A stretch of DNA of 41,064 bases from Pontibacter ummariensis (GTDB lineage: Bacteria; Bacteroidota; Bacteroidia; Cytophagales; Hymenobacteraceae): NCBI RefSeq assembly GCF_900188175.1, contig NZ_FZOQ01000034.1:1-41064 (forward strand), read 5' to 3'. Shown here one piece after another: positions 17,152-25,244 of this stretch. The position numbers were made by a program, and so were the translations under genes. Numbering within the stretch: the stretch's first letter is position 1; each line of letters opens with the position of its first letter. The notes under the pieces were generated by a model, which saw nothing but the letters and a program-made list of their open reading frames with translations, did no database searches and was not told where the DNA came from.

Positions 17152-17784
17152 ATGAAAAAACTGAATTTACCTTTCCTGTACATGGCTTGCCTGCTGTTGG
17201 TGGGGATGCTTTTTTCGGCCGTTCCTGCCAGTGATAACGGCTACCAGGTCGGCGACACTGCCCGCGACTTTAAGCTGAAAAACACCGATGGCAAGCTGGT
17301 TTCGATGGCAGATTACAAGGATGCCAAGGGCTTTATTGTCACTTTCACCTGTAACACCTGCCCCTATGCCATCGCCTATGAAGATCGCCTCATCGACCTG
17401 CACAACAAGTACGCCCCGAAAGGCTACCCGGTGGTTGCCATCAACCCCAACGACGTAAAGGTATCACCCAAGGACTCCTATCCTGACATGCAGCAGCGTG
17501 CGAAAGATAAGAAGTTTCCCTTCGCCTATTTACAGGACGAGACACAGGAGATCACCAAAGCCTATGGTGCCAGCCGTACACCACACCTGTACATCCTGCA
17601 AAAGCAAAAAGACGGTAGCCTGAAGGTTGCCTATATCGGCACGATAGACGACAATTACAAAGATGCCTCTGCTGTGCAAAAGAAATATGCCGAGGCGGCC
17701 CTGAATGACCTTGTACAGGGGAAACAGGTAAGCCAACCAAACACCAAAGCTATCGGCTGCACGATCAAATGGCGGGAGGCCTAG
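17152..17784 (+). CDS. Secreted AhpC/TSA-like thioredoxin-family protein
   Basis: The 210-residue protein has a signal peptide (about 1-26) and a redoxin domain starting VGDTARDFKLKNTDGK. It carries a CxxC pair, Cys67 and Cys70, in VTFTCNTCPYAIAYEDRL, in place of the WCxxC motif, and a TPHLYIL segment containing the cis-Pro. Such proteins are periplasmic peroxiredoxin-like or thiol-oxidoreductase proteins. The C-terminal AIGCTIKWREA adds one more conserved Cys. It is the second gene of a two-gene operon, 11 bp after the TlpA-like gene. Confidence 0.9.
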   Translation: MKKLNLPFLYMACLLLVGMLFSAVPASDNGYQVGDTARDFKLKNTDGKLVSMADYKDAKGFIVTFTCNTCPYAIAYEDRLIDLHNKYAPKGYPVVAINPNDVKVSPKDSYPDMQQRAKDKKFPFAYLQDETQEITKAYGASRTPHLYILQKQKDGSLKVAYIGTIDDNYKDASAVQKKYAEAALNDLVQGKQVSQPNTKAIGCTIKWREA

Positions 17785-17840
17785 CACTTTTCGTGCTGAC
17801 ACAGGACTGCTGAGCAAAAGATAAAAGACTGTTCAGAATA

Positions 17841-17880
17841 AAAGAGGAAAGGCATTTTGAGTCTTTCCTCTTTTGTTTTT
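17841..17880 (+). terminator. Intrinsic terminator of the thioredoxin operon
   Basis: AAAGAGGAAAG pairs with CTTTCCTCTTT and is followed by a T-rich tail (TTTTGTTTTT), 57 bp after the redoxin stop. Confidence 0.85.
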
Positions 17881-18074
17881 ACCTGTAGTCCACTAGTTAA
17901 GAGATGGCAGAAAACAGGCCTTATGTACCGACCTGTACGGAAAGAAAGATCTCGATAGAAGTTAGCCTCCGGTACAGCGAGTAATAATGCATCAGCTCTT
18001 AGGCCCTTCCCCCCCTTTTCCCTTGTCTAGAAAGCCTTTGTCTTTTGTCATAAAGTCCTTCCAGCCGCCTGGCG

Positions 18075-18455
18075 CTAGTGCTTCCGCTTGCTGTCTGCTG
18101 GTAAGGGAACTCCCGAAGGGTCTATGGCACGGGCTGCTTTATGACTCGGGTTCAGGTGACGGCGGTGCTTCATCCCCTCCTTACGCGCCTCCACCTCATA
18201 CTTGTTGTTGTAATACCCTACCCGCATCGACTCTACCAGGTACAGCCACAGGAACCGAAAAAAGCCATGCTCTCTGAACTGCCGGATGTGGCACAGCTCA
18301 TGCGCCACCCATCCCTCATCTTTCAAAAAGGTCTCGCGACTAACACCGCTTAAATGTACCGTTTTGCCCAGTACCATGGCTACGTTTTTGCTCTTCAGTA
18401 CCATCCGGGCAATACGGGCAAAAGGAGACCGTTCTACAACTTTAAAATCCATCAT
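18075..18455 (-). CDS. HExxH-containing DUF4157-like protein
   Basis: The 126-residue protein carries a zinc-binding-like motif HELCH (His52, Glu53, His56) in GWVAHELCHIRQF, followed by FLWLYLVESMRVGYYNNKYE and VEAR. A downstream Glu in this block could be the third metal ligand. No signal peptide is seen, although residues 65-75 are hydrophobic. This resembles the small DUF4157/gluzincin-like proteins common in Bacteroidota; proteolytic activity is unproven. The C-terminal tail is basic. It is divergently arranged with the NlpC/P60 gene. Confidence 0.8.
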   Translation of the reverse strand: MMDFKVVERSPFARIARMVLKSKNVAMVLGKTVHLSGVSRETFLKDEGWVAHELCHIRQFREHGFFRFLWLYLVESMRVGYYNNKYEVEARKEGMKHRRHLNPSHKAARAIDPSGVPLPADSKRKH

Positions 18456-18573
18456 CTCACATTTTAACGCTCTAAATGATAAAGCGTACTTTTATTTAAG
18501 GCCGCGTTGTGGGCAAAAGCACACCAGCCTTTAGCATAAACCCCACATTTATAAGCAAATACAACAACTTTTA

Positions 18574-18606
18574 TTTTGGTGCTCTCAACAATAGCACTTA
18601 CATTTG
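18574..18606 (+). promoter_or_regulatory. Bacteroidota-type promoter of the NlpC/P60 gene
   Basis: A -33 box TTTTG (18574-18578) and a -7 box TACATTTG (18599-18606) are separated by 20 bp, matching the Bacteroidota consensus TTTG / TAnnTTTG. Transcription would begin near 18611-18614, downstream of the longest possible ORF start at 18576. This supports the internal start at 18735 and implies an untranslated leader of about 120 bases. Confidence 0.75.
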
Positions 18607-18734
18607 CCCGCTGTTATAGCGCAGTAGCGCCTGATACAGTGCAAGTTGGCCCTCATAGCACGATTGAGGCCACTTTTAACACAAAAGGTGAAAAGCTTAG
18701 CCCTCTTTTACAGGTTAAGGACGAGCCAAACCCT

Positions 18735-19352
18735 ATGACGAAATCTTTTATACTCAGTGCGCTGGCCATTTTATCACTGGCCCTGTCATTCTTCTACGAA
18801 ATTAAGCCTGCCCGGTCGGCCACTCCCCCTGCAGCTACTTCTGCTGCCCCCGTTACGCCTTATGCCATTAACTCTGGCGAGGACATGGCCCGAACGCTGG
18901 CCCTGGACGTAGCAGCCGAAACAAGGGCCTCCGAAGCAGAGGAGTACTACATCAGAAAGCTGGACCTGCGCTTTAAAAACCCGGACTACATTAAGCTGGC
19001 CGAGACAGTTTCTAAATGGGTGGGCACTCCCTACCGCTACGGGAGTAGTTCCCGTAAAGGCACGGACTGCTCCGGCTTTGTCACGAGCATATACCGGGAG
19101 GTGTATGGGATAGACCTTAGCCGTAGCTCCCGCTCCATGTTTCAGGACGTGCAGCGCGTCCAAAAGGACAGCCTGCGCACAGGCGACTTGGTTTTCTTTC
19201 GCCGTGGCCCTAAGCAGCCGATCTTCCACGTGGGTATCTACCTTAAAAACAACAAATTCATCCACTCTGCTACAAGTGGCGGGGTAAAGGTAAGCTCTTT
19301 ACGGGAGCCTTATTACCGCAACTATTTTTATGCGGCCGGACGTGTAAACTAA
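18735..19352 (+). CDS. NlpC/P60 (C40) peptidoglycan endopeptidase
   Basis: The start at 18735 gives a clean N-terminal hydrophobic segment (SFILSALAILSLALSFF); the longer frame starts upstream of the predicted transcription start. The 205-residue product has a C-terminal NlpC/P60 domain with catalytic Cys112 in GTDCSGFV, His165 in FHVGIYL, and third polar residue His177 in FIHSA. It would cleave gamma-D-glutamyl-diamino acid bonds in cell-wall peptides, outside the inner membrane. The Pro/Ala-rich linker (about 25-42) separates the anchor from the domain. A strong terminator follows at once. Confidence 0.92.
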   Translation: MTKSFILSALAILSLALSFFYEIKPARSATPPAATSAAPVTPYAINSGEDMARTLALDVAAETRASEAEEYYIRKLDLRFKNPDYIKLAETVSKWVGTPYRYGSSSRKGTDCSGFVTSIYREVYGIDLSRSSRSMFQDVQRVQKDSLRTGDLVFFRRGPKQPIFHVGIYLKNNKFIHSATSGGVKVSSLREPYYRNYFYAAGRVN

Positions 19353-19374
19353 GTAGGCGAAAACGACATTCTGT

Positions 19375-19410
19375 AAAGCCCGGCACCTTACACCTGCCGG
19401 GCTTTTTGTT
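19375..19410 (+). terminator. Intrinsic terminator of the NlpC/P60 gene
   Basis: AAAGCCCGGC pairs with GCCGGGCTTT around an 11-base loop and is followed by TTTTTGTT, 23 bp after the stop. Confidence 0.9.
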
Positions 19411-19565
19411 TTAGTTAAACCATAACAATTTTAGAGGCAGGAAGTATAGAAAGGTTACTGTTTGTTTTAAGCAAATTGCACCAGAATTCATTATTATAGC
19501 AGCAAGGCACTATAAGCCGGATCAAAAAACAGCCTGAACACATACTGTACAAGCACGTAAGAATT

Positions 19566-20117
19566 ATGGAGAACAAGAACACAGAAGGTAAGAACGTAGC
19601 GCAAAGCCCCTTCTTTAAAAAGATACTGGAAAAAGCAGAGAACTACCTGAAGCACCCTTCGGAAGTAGCCAAACTTGTAAGCGAAGCGCTGAAAAAAGCT
19701 TCTGCCAAAAAGGGAGTGGGCGCTCTGGCAGGTGAAGTCTGGGAAAACCTGCAGCTACTGTCTCGCATGTTAAAGGCGGCCATGTCCGGCGAGTACAAGG
19801 GCATACCGGCTTCTACGCTGGTAGGTGGTATAGCCGTACTCATCTACTTTATCACCCCTATCGACTTAATACCGGACGTGATTCCGGTAATTGGCCTGCT
19901 GGACGATGCCAGCCTGTTAGCCTGGTTTATGGCTAGCATCAAGTCAGAACTGGACAAGTACAGGGAATGGGAAAAGACACGGCCGATTAAGGTGGACCCG
20001 GTAACGCAACAACCTGCCGAGGCCCATAACATGGACACCTCCTATGGCACCCCAAAATACAGCGATAGGTCAGAGGGCGACATACGCATAAAAACACAAG
20101 ACGACTTTAGACAATAA
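19566..20117 (+). CDS. YkvA/DUF1232-family membrane protein
   Basis: The 183-residue protein has the DUF1232 signature near residues 90-118: IYFITPIDLIPDVIPVIGLL, then DDASLL. This lies at one or two membrane helices. The N-terminal ~75 residues are helical and Lys/Glu-rich, and the C-terminal tail (about 140-183) is polar and probably disordered. The family is widespread and its function is unknown; a membrane-stress role has been suggested. The next gene begins 11 bp later, so they are probably cotranscribed. Confidence 0.85.
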   Translation: MENKNTEGKNVAQSPFFKKILEKAENYLKHPSEVAKLVSEALKKASAKKGVGALAGEVWENLQLLSRMLKAAMSGEYKGIPASTLVGGIAVLIYFITPIDLIPDVIPVIGLLDDASLLAWFMASIKSELDKYREWEKTRPIKVDPVTQQPAEAHNMDTSYGTPKYSDRSEGDIRIKTQDDFRQ

Positions 20118-20128
20118 TCTGAATAGCT

Positions 20129-20389
20129 ATGGAAACAGACAAGATGGGAATGGATAACACCGGTTGGGATAAGAAAGAGAAGAAAACGTTTAAGCAGCAC
20201 AAAGGCGAGCAGGAGGAGCAGAAGAAGAACAAGCCGTCTCAACAGCACTCCTCGCAAGGGCATAAGACAGATGCGAAGGGCACAGTCACCAGCACCAGGG
20301 AGAAAACCCTGCGCTCTGCGACGACCGACAGTAGTCGTATACCGAAAAAGGAAACAGACGATAGGCCAACAGGCGGCAACAATCGCTAA
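20129..20389 (+). CDS. Small hydrophilic, probably disordered protein
   Basis: The 86-residue product is almost entirely Lys, Glu, Gln, Thr, Ser and Asp with no hydrophobic core (KKEKKTFKQHKGEQEEQKKN). It is predicted to be disordered. I recognise no family; such composition is seen in stress or desiccation proteins, but that is only a resemblance. It follows the YkvA gene by 11 bp and ends in front of a terminator. Close coupling to the YkvA gene is the best evidence that it is expressed. Confidence 0.6.
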   Translation: METDKMGMDNTGWDKKEKKTFKQHKGEQEEQKKNKPSQQHSSQGHKTDAKGTVTSTREKTLRSATTDSSRIPKKETDDRPTGGNNR

Positions 20390-20412
20390 TTAACAAGGAT
20401 CCAGACGGAGGG

Positions 20413-20442
20413 GGCTGCCTTGTGTAAAGGCAGCCTTTTTTT
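20413..20442 (+). terminator. Intrinsic terminator of the YkvA operon
   Basis: GGCTGCCTT pairs with AAGGCAGCC around a five-base loop, followed by seven Ts. Confidence 0.9.
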
Positions 20443-20601
20443 CGGAGCCTCTTCAGGCGCTGCATTCAGGCTTTCTGTGTGTGCCTGCAGCCCTAAAAAA
20501 GGATGTAAAAGTCTTAAGATATAGCACAATATAAATACAATTATTTATGCTAAATCTCACAAATCATTCATCTCCAGTGTTTTTTTAAGGAAATTATTCT
20601 C

Positions 20602-20609
20602 TATATTTG
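20602..20609 (+). promoter_or_regulatory. -7 box of the YgjP-type gene
   Basis: TATATTTG fits TAnnTTTG exactly. The upstream -33 region is only a T-run. Transcription near 20615 would give a leader of roughly 28 bases before the TTG start at 20643. Confidence 0.55.
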
Positions 20610-20642
20610 GCCAGATGATTTTGTACTTTAACATTTAGCCAA

Positions 20643-21383
20643 TTGTCTTCATCATTTCTACGACTAACCTCCGTTAACCTGCACATTGATGGGATTGGGA
20701 AAGTGCTGTTCGAGCGAAGCGAAAAAGCGAAACGACTTAGTATTAGTGTTCGCCCCTTAAAAGGGATACGGGTAGCTGTTCCGCCACACATCAGCTTTGA
20801 GAAAGCTGAGCAGCTGATCTATACCAAGGCCGACTGGATACGGGAACACCAGTCGCGCATGCAACAGCAGGAAGAAAAGATAACGGTATACGATCACGAG
20901 AGCACTTTCACGACAAAGTATCATAAACTGCGCCTGCTAACGCACGCCCGCTATGACATGCGCTGCGTGATCCAGAGCGGATACCTCAACGTGTTTTATC
21001 CGGCTTTTAAGGACGTGCGCGACCCTGACGTACAAAAGTTCATCCGGAAATCGATTGAGGAGGCCTACCGCAAGGAGGCCAAGCAGTACCTGCCACAGCG
21101 CGTGGCTTATTTTGCTGAGAAGTTTGGCTTTGAGTACCAGAACGTGTTCATCAAAAATGCCAAGTCCAGGTGGGGCAGCTGCTCACACACAAATAACATT
21201 AACCTGAACTTACACCTGATGCGCCTGCCCGATGCCCTCTGCGACTATGTGATCCTGCACGAACTGGCACACACGGTAGAGAAAAACCACGGCCCCGACT
21301 TCTGGTCGCTGCTGGACAGCGTTTGCGGGAACGCCAAGGGACTGGATAAGAAGCTGAAAGCTTATCGTATTTCTATCTTTTAA
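20643..21383 (+). CDS. YgjP-type (M48/DUF45) metallopeptidase-like protein
   Basis: The 246-residue protein has the zinc motif HELAH (His206, Glu207, His210) with a downstream His216 in VEKNHGPDFW, and the family block KSRWGSCSHTNNINLN before it. These match the YgjP/DUF45 wss-type gluzincin family, found widely and often near restriction or stress genes. There is no in-frame ATG at the beginning: TTG at 20643 is the first candidate, with an in-frame stop just upstream at 20616-20618, so a later GTG near 20703 is the alternative. It is cytoplasmic, with no signal peptide. It converges on the ACP-like gene across a terminator. Confidence 0.85.
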   Translation: MSSSFLRLTSVNLHIDGIGKVLFERSEKAKRLSISVRPLKGIRVAVPPHISFEKAEQLIYTKADWIREHQSRMQQQEEKITVYDHESTFTTKYHKLRLLTHARYDMRCVIQSGYLNVFYPAFKDVRDPDVQKFIRKSIEEAYRKEAKQYLPQRVAYFAEKFGFEYQNVFIKNAKSRWGSCSHTNNINLNLHLMRLPDALCDYVILHELAHTVEKNHGPDFWSLLDSVCGNAKGLDKKLKAYRISIF

Positions 21384-21490
21384 AGGCTACCTTATCGAGA
21401 ATACACCTACTATAAACACACTTTATTAAGAAAATAACAAACAAGAGCAGCAGGTACTACCGTATTGCCCTGTTTATTATAAGCAAATCA

Positions 21491-21521
21491 TAAAAAAGGC
21501 GGGGAGCATGCTCCCCGCCTT
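21491..21521 (-). terminator. Terminator of the efflux operon
   Basis: A perfect 26-bp palindrome (AAGGCGGGGAGCA and its complement, 21496-21521) runs into a T-run on the minus strand, 33 bp after the ACP-like stop. It ends the minus-strand efflux operon. Confidence 0.9.
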
Positions 21522-21553
21522 CCTGTTTCTATAGGTTTTACTACAAATTTATA

Positions 21554-21808
21554 CTAGCTGGCCTTTCGCAACGAGTTAGCGGCGACATAGTCTATAAAGT
21601 CCCCCACTGTGTCAATCGGCACCTCATCCGGAATCGTGATATGGAAGTTCTTTTCCAGCTCCAGAATTATATCCACCAAGTCTACTGTATCAAAGCCAAA
21701 ATCCTGAAATAAACGCTTCTCAGCTTGTAAGCGATCAGGTTTTATCTTCTTGGTTCTGCTAATGACACGGATAACCTCCTGTTCAATAGCGTTATTTGTT
21801 ATAAGCAT
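21554..21808 (-). CDS. Acyl-carrier-protein homologue lacking the phosphopantetheine serine
   Basis: The 84-residue protein aligns along its full length with ACPs: IEQEVIRVISRTKKI, RLFQDFGFDTVDLVDIILEL, then ITIPDEVPIDTVGDFIDYV. In real ACPs the corresponding motif is D-S-L, with the Ser carrying 4'-phosphopantetheine. Here it reads D-T-V (Thr41, codon ACA), so normal modification is not expected. It starts 6 bp after the RND pump stop and is the last gene of the efflux operon. It may act as an unmodified protein-binding adaptor, or the Thr might still be modified; both are unproven. The acidic helix II is kept. Confidence 0.85.
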   Translation of the reverse strand: MLITNNAIEQEVIRVISRTKKIKPDRLQAEKRLFQDFGFDTVDLVDIILELEKNFHITIPDEVPIDTVGDFIDYVAANSLRKAS

Positions 21809-21814
21809 AGGTAT

Positions 21815-24800
21815 TTAAAGTGTGTATTCTCTAACTTTTCCATTCAAACGGCGCTCCTCCTCATGCAGGACAACACCGCCTTTTTTCTTTCCATTAATTT
21901 TCTCCGCCAGCTTCTCGTTCAGCAGGTACATGACCGGCACAACCAGCAGGGTAATAATCGTAGCAAAGGCAAGGCCAAAAATGATGGTCCAGGCCAATGG
22001 CCCCCAAAAGGCGGCACTGTCGCCACCCAGGAAGAAACCCGCCTCAAACTCCGTAAACAAAGTATAGAAGTTTAGGTTTAGGCCAATGGCCAGCGGAATC
22101 AAGCCCAATATGGTGGCCGTGGCCGTGAGCAGCACGGGGTTCAGACGGGTCTTGCCTGCCTCCACAATCGCTTCGCGCAAAGGAACCCCTTCACCGCGCA
22201 GGATGTCGGTGAACTCCACGATCAGGATGCCATTCTTCACCACGATACCCGCCAGGGCCACAATTCCCACCCCCGTCATCACCACCGAGGCATCCATCCC
22301 GAAGATGGAGAAGCCCAGCAGTACGCCGATGATGGAGAACAACACCTCCGACAGGATAATAAACGGCTTCGACACCGAGTTAAATTGTGTCACCAGGATC
22401 AAAAAGATGATCAGGAAAGCCGCCACCAGGGCAATCATCAGGAACTCCATCGTCTCCTGCTGCTCTTCCTGCTGACCGCCCAGGCGGACCTCAAAGCCCT
22501 CCGGTGTCTGGAAGTTTTGCAGCGAAGTTTCTATCTGCTGCACCACCTCATTTGGATTATAGCCATTCAGCACGTTCGACTCCAGCGTTACCATGCGCTT
22601 TAGGTCGCTGCGCTTGATCCCCCCGTACGAGGTAGTGTACTCAATGTCCGCCACCGATGAAAGCGGTATCTGGCGCACTAAACCGGTGTTCATATCGCGG
22701 TACGTGATGCGCATATCCAGCAGGGCGTCGATGTTATCACGGTACGGCTCTGCATAGCGTACCTGTATCGGGTACTCGTCCTCGTCGCGTTTAAAGGTAG
22801 AAGCTTCTTTACCAAAGATGGCCGTCCGTATCTCCTGCCCTATCTGCCCGGTGCTGATGCCCTCGCGGTTGGCCCGCTCCCGGTCGATGTTGACGAGGAT
22901 CTCCGGCTTGCTGTCCTCCAGGTCAGAACGGAGCTCCTCAATCCCGCCGATGCTCTGCTGCTCAATATACTGCTCCACTTGCTTCGACAACTCCACTAGC
23001 TGGTCAAAGTCCTCACCGGCAATCTCCACCGAGATAGGCTTGCCCACAGGCGGTCCGCTTTGCTCCTTGTCCACAGTGATGTTAACACCAGGCAGTCCCT
23101 TCACCGCTTCCCGTATCTGGTTCAGGTATTCGGCGGTGGAGGTCGCCCCTACCCGGTCTTTATACTCCACAAAGGCAACGGTAACCTTTCCTTTATGAGA
23201 TTGTGGTGTCACGCTACGGTCATTCTGGTCGCCAGCCCCAATGGCCACGTTCGAAATCACCGATTCCACGTCCGGATTATCCGCTCCGATTACCTTATAC
23301 ACCCGCTGCTCTACCAGCTTCGTCACCGAGTCTGTTACGGCCTGGTCGGTGCCGATAGGCATGTTGATGTAAGTGTATACAAAGTTAGGGTCGCCGGACG
23401 GAAAGAACACCATTTGGGGCGGGCGCAAGGCTGTGAGCCCTAGCGAAAAGATAAGCAAGGCAATCACCCCCAGAAACACGCCTATCGGCCGCCAGCCAAC
23501 CAGCATCCAGCGCAGCAGGCTTTCGTAGCCTGACATGAACCGCGGCAGTACCTTGTGCTGGAACTTGTCAATCAACCTAGTGAAGACGTACTTGTTCAAC
23601 AGCACCAGCAGCACAGCCAGGATAGCCAGGTTAGCTGTGCCGTACCAGCCTATGACGTACCCTGCTATCGCTACCGCAAAACCCAGAGCTATCAACCCCC
23701 AGAATATCTTGCGTGACCCTGGGGAAACCTCATTCTCGTGCCCCTTCTTCATAAAAGACACGGCAAACACCGGGTTGATGATAAAGGCTACCAGCAACGA
23801 CGACATCAGCGTAATGATCAGCGTGATGGGCAGAAAGAACATGAACTTTCCCACCACACCCGGCCAGAAAGCCAGGGGCAGGAAAGGGGCCACCGTCGTT
23901 AGCGTACCCGCCAATACCGGAACAAACACCTCGCCGGCCGCCGCTTTTGCCGCTTTCACAACGCTCAGGTTGGTAGTATGGTAAATGCGGTGCGTGTTCT
24001 CAATCACCACAATGGCGTCGTCCACCACAATGCCCAGGGCCAGCAGGAAGGAAAAGAGCACGATCATGTTCAGCGAGAAGCCCAAGGTGGGCATCAGGAT
24101 AAAGGCCAGGAACATGGAGATCGGCACGGAAAGGCCAACGAACAGGGCGTTGGTCGTGCCCATAAAGAACATCAGGATCACGGTTACCAGCACAAAACCG
24201 ATGATGATGGTGTTGATCAGGTCGTTGAGCGTGTGGCGCGTCATCTTAGACTGGTCGCCGGTGATGGTTATCGTCAGATCTTCCGGCAGCACGGAGCCCT
24301 CCATCTCGTCGATCACCTCACGGATCTTGTCAGAGGCCTCGATCAGGTTCTCGCCGCTGCGCTTGATCACGTTCAGGGTAATCACCGGCGCATTGTCCAG
24401 GCGGGCATAGCTTTCCTGCTCCTCAAAGCCCTCTTTCACCTCCGCGATGTCGCCCAGGCGAATGTTACCGCCTGCCACTGACTTGATAACGATACCCGCG
24501 ATCTTTTCCGGGTCCGCATACTGGCCCGCCACGCGCACAGAGCGCTTCATTTCGCCTACTGTGATGTTGCCTCCGGACACCGTCACGTTTTCGGAAGCGA
24601 TGGCACGCTCGATGTCGGTGAAGGTAACTTTAGCCGCCTGCATCTTATACATGTCCACGTTCACCTGCACCTCTTTGTCCAGGGCGCCGATCATGTCTAC
24701 GCGGGTGATCTCCGGGAAGCCCTCGATGCGGTCCTGCAGGTCCTCGGCGTACTGCTTCAGCTGGTCCAGGCTGTAGTTACCCGACACGTTCACGTACATG

Positions 24801-25225
24801 ATCGGAATCTCGGAGAAGTTCACCTCCTGCACGTCCGGCTCCTGCGGCAGGTCGGTAGGCAGCTCTGCGCGGGCTTTGTCCACGGCATCCTTCACCAGCT
24901 GCTTGGCCTCAGCCACCTCCACATCGGTGTTGAACTCCACGGTGATCATCGAGAAGTCCTGCACAGAGTTGGAGCTTACCTCCTTTACCCCATTCAGGGC
25001 CTTGATCTCTTTCTCAATAGGCCGCGTCACGAGGTTCTCCATGTCGACGGGCGAGGTACCGGGATACACCGTGGCCACAAACACGGTGGGGATCACGATA
25101 TCGGGGAAGTTCTCTTTCTGCAGGTTGATATAAGAAAATATCCCCGCCAGCGTGATAATGATGGTCACGATATAGATGCTCGTTCTGTTATCGATGGACC
25201 AACTGGTTGGTTTAAACTCTTTCAT
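21815..25225 (-). CDS. RND efflux pump inner-membrane subunit (HAE1/AcrB-like)
   Basis: The 1136-residue protein is a proton-driven tripartite exporter component. Features include an N-terminal transmembrane helix, the porter loop (NFPDIVIPTVFV, YPGTSPVDMENLVTRPIE), the proton-relay acidic pair Asp402-Asp403 in GIVVDDAIVVIENTH, and the second pore loop after about residue 600. It is some 80-100 residues longer than AcrB because of an extra hydrophobic segment between helices 6 and 7 (around residues 510-560, GLIALGFAVAIAGYVIGWYG), which would add two helices. The DD pair and lack of the CusA-type metal motif favour an amphiphile/drug substrate. It lies 19 bp after the adaptor gene. Confidence 0.95.
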   Translation of the reverse strand: MKEFKPTSWSIDNRTSIYIVTIIITLAGIFSYINLQKENFPDIVIPTVFVATVYPGTSPVDMENLVTRPIEKEIKALNGVKEVSSNSVQDFSMITVEFNTDVEVAEAKQLVKDAVDKARAELPTDLPQEPDVQEVNFSEIPIMYVNVSGNYSLDQLKQYAEDLQDRIEGFPEITRVDMIGALDKEVQVNVDMYKMQAAKVTFTDIERAIASENVTVSGGNITVGEMKRSVRVAGQYADPEKIAGIVIKSVAGGNIRLGDIAEVKEGFEEQESYARLDNAPVITLNVIKRSGENLIEASDKIREVIDEMEGSVLPEDLTITITGDQSKMTRHTLNDLINTIIIGFVLVTVILMFFMGTTNALFVGLSVPISMFLAFILMPTLGFSLNMIVLFSFLLALGIVVDDAIVVIENTHRIYHTTNLSVVKAAKAAAGEVFVPVLAGTLTTVAPFLPLAFWPGVVGKFMFFLPITLIITLMSSLLVAFIINPVFAVSFMKKGHENEVSPGSRKIFWGLIALGFAVAIAGYVIGWYGTANLAILAVLLVLLNKYVFTRLIDKFQHKVLPRFMSGYESLLRWMLVGWRPIGVFLGVIALLIFSLGLTALRPPQMVFFPSGDPNFVYTYINMPIGTDQAVTDSVTKLVEQRVYKVIGADNPDVESVISNVAIGAGDQNDRSVTPQSHKGKVTVAFVEYKDRVGATSTAEYLNQIREAVKGLPGVNITVDKEQSGPPVGKPISVEIAGEDFDQLVELSKQVEQYIEQQSIGGIEELRSDLEDSKPEILVNIDRERANREGISTGQIGQEIRTAIFGKEASTFKRDEDEYPIQVRYAEPYRDNIDALLDMRITYRDMNTGLVRQIPLSSVADIEYTTSYGGIKRSDLKRMVTLESNVLNGYNPNEVVQQIETSLQNFQTPEGFEVRLGGQQEEQQETMEFLMIALVAAFLIIFLILVTQFNSVSKPFIILSEVLFSIIGVLLGFSIFGMDASVVMTGVGIVALAGIVVKNGILIVEFTDILRGEGVPLREAIVEAGKTRLNPVLLTATATILGLIPLAIGLNLNFYTLFTEFEAGFFLGGDSAAFWGPLAWTIIFGLAFATIITLLVVPVMYLLNEKLAEKINGKKKGGVVLHEEERRLNGKVREYTL

Positions 25226-25244
25226 AGTTTTATGCGTTTGGAAC

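Noticed and set aside
18576..18734. Longer N-terminus of the NlpC/P60 protein
   Set aside because: A good promoter at 18574-18606 places the transcription start after this ATG, and the internal start gives a proper signal sequence.
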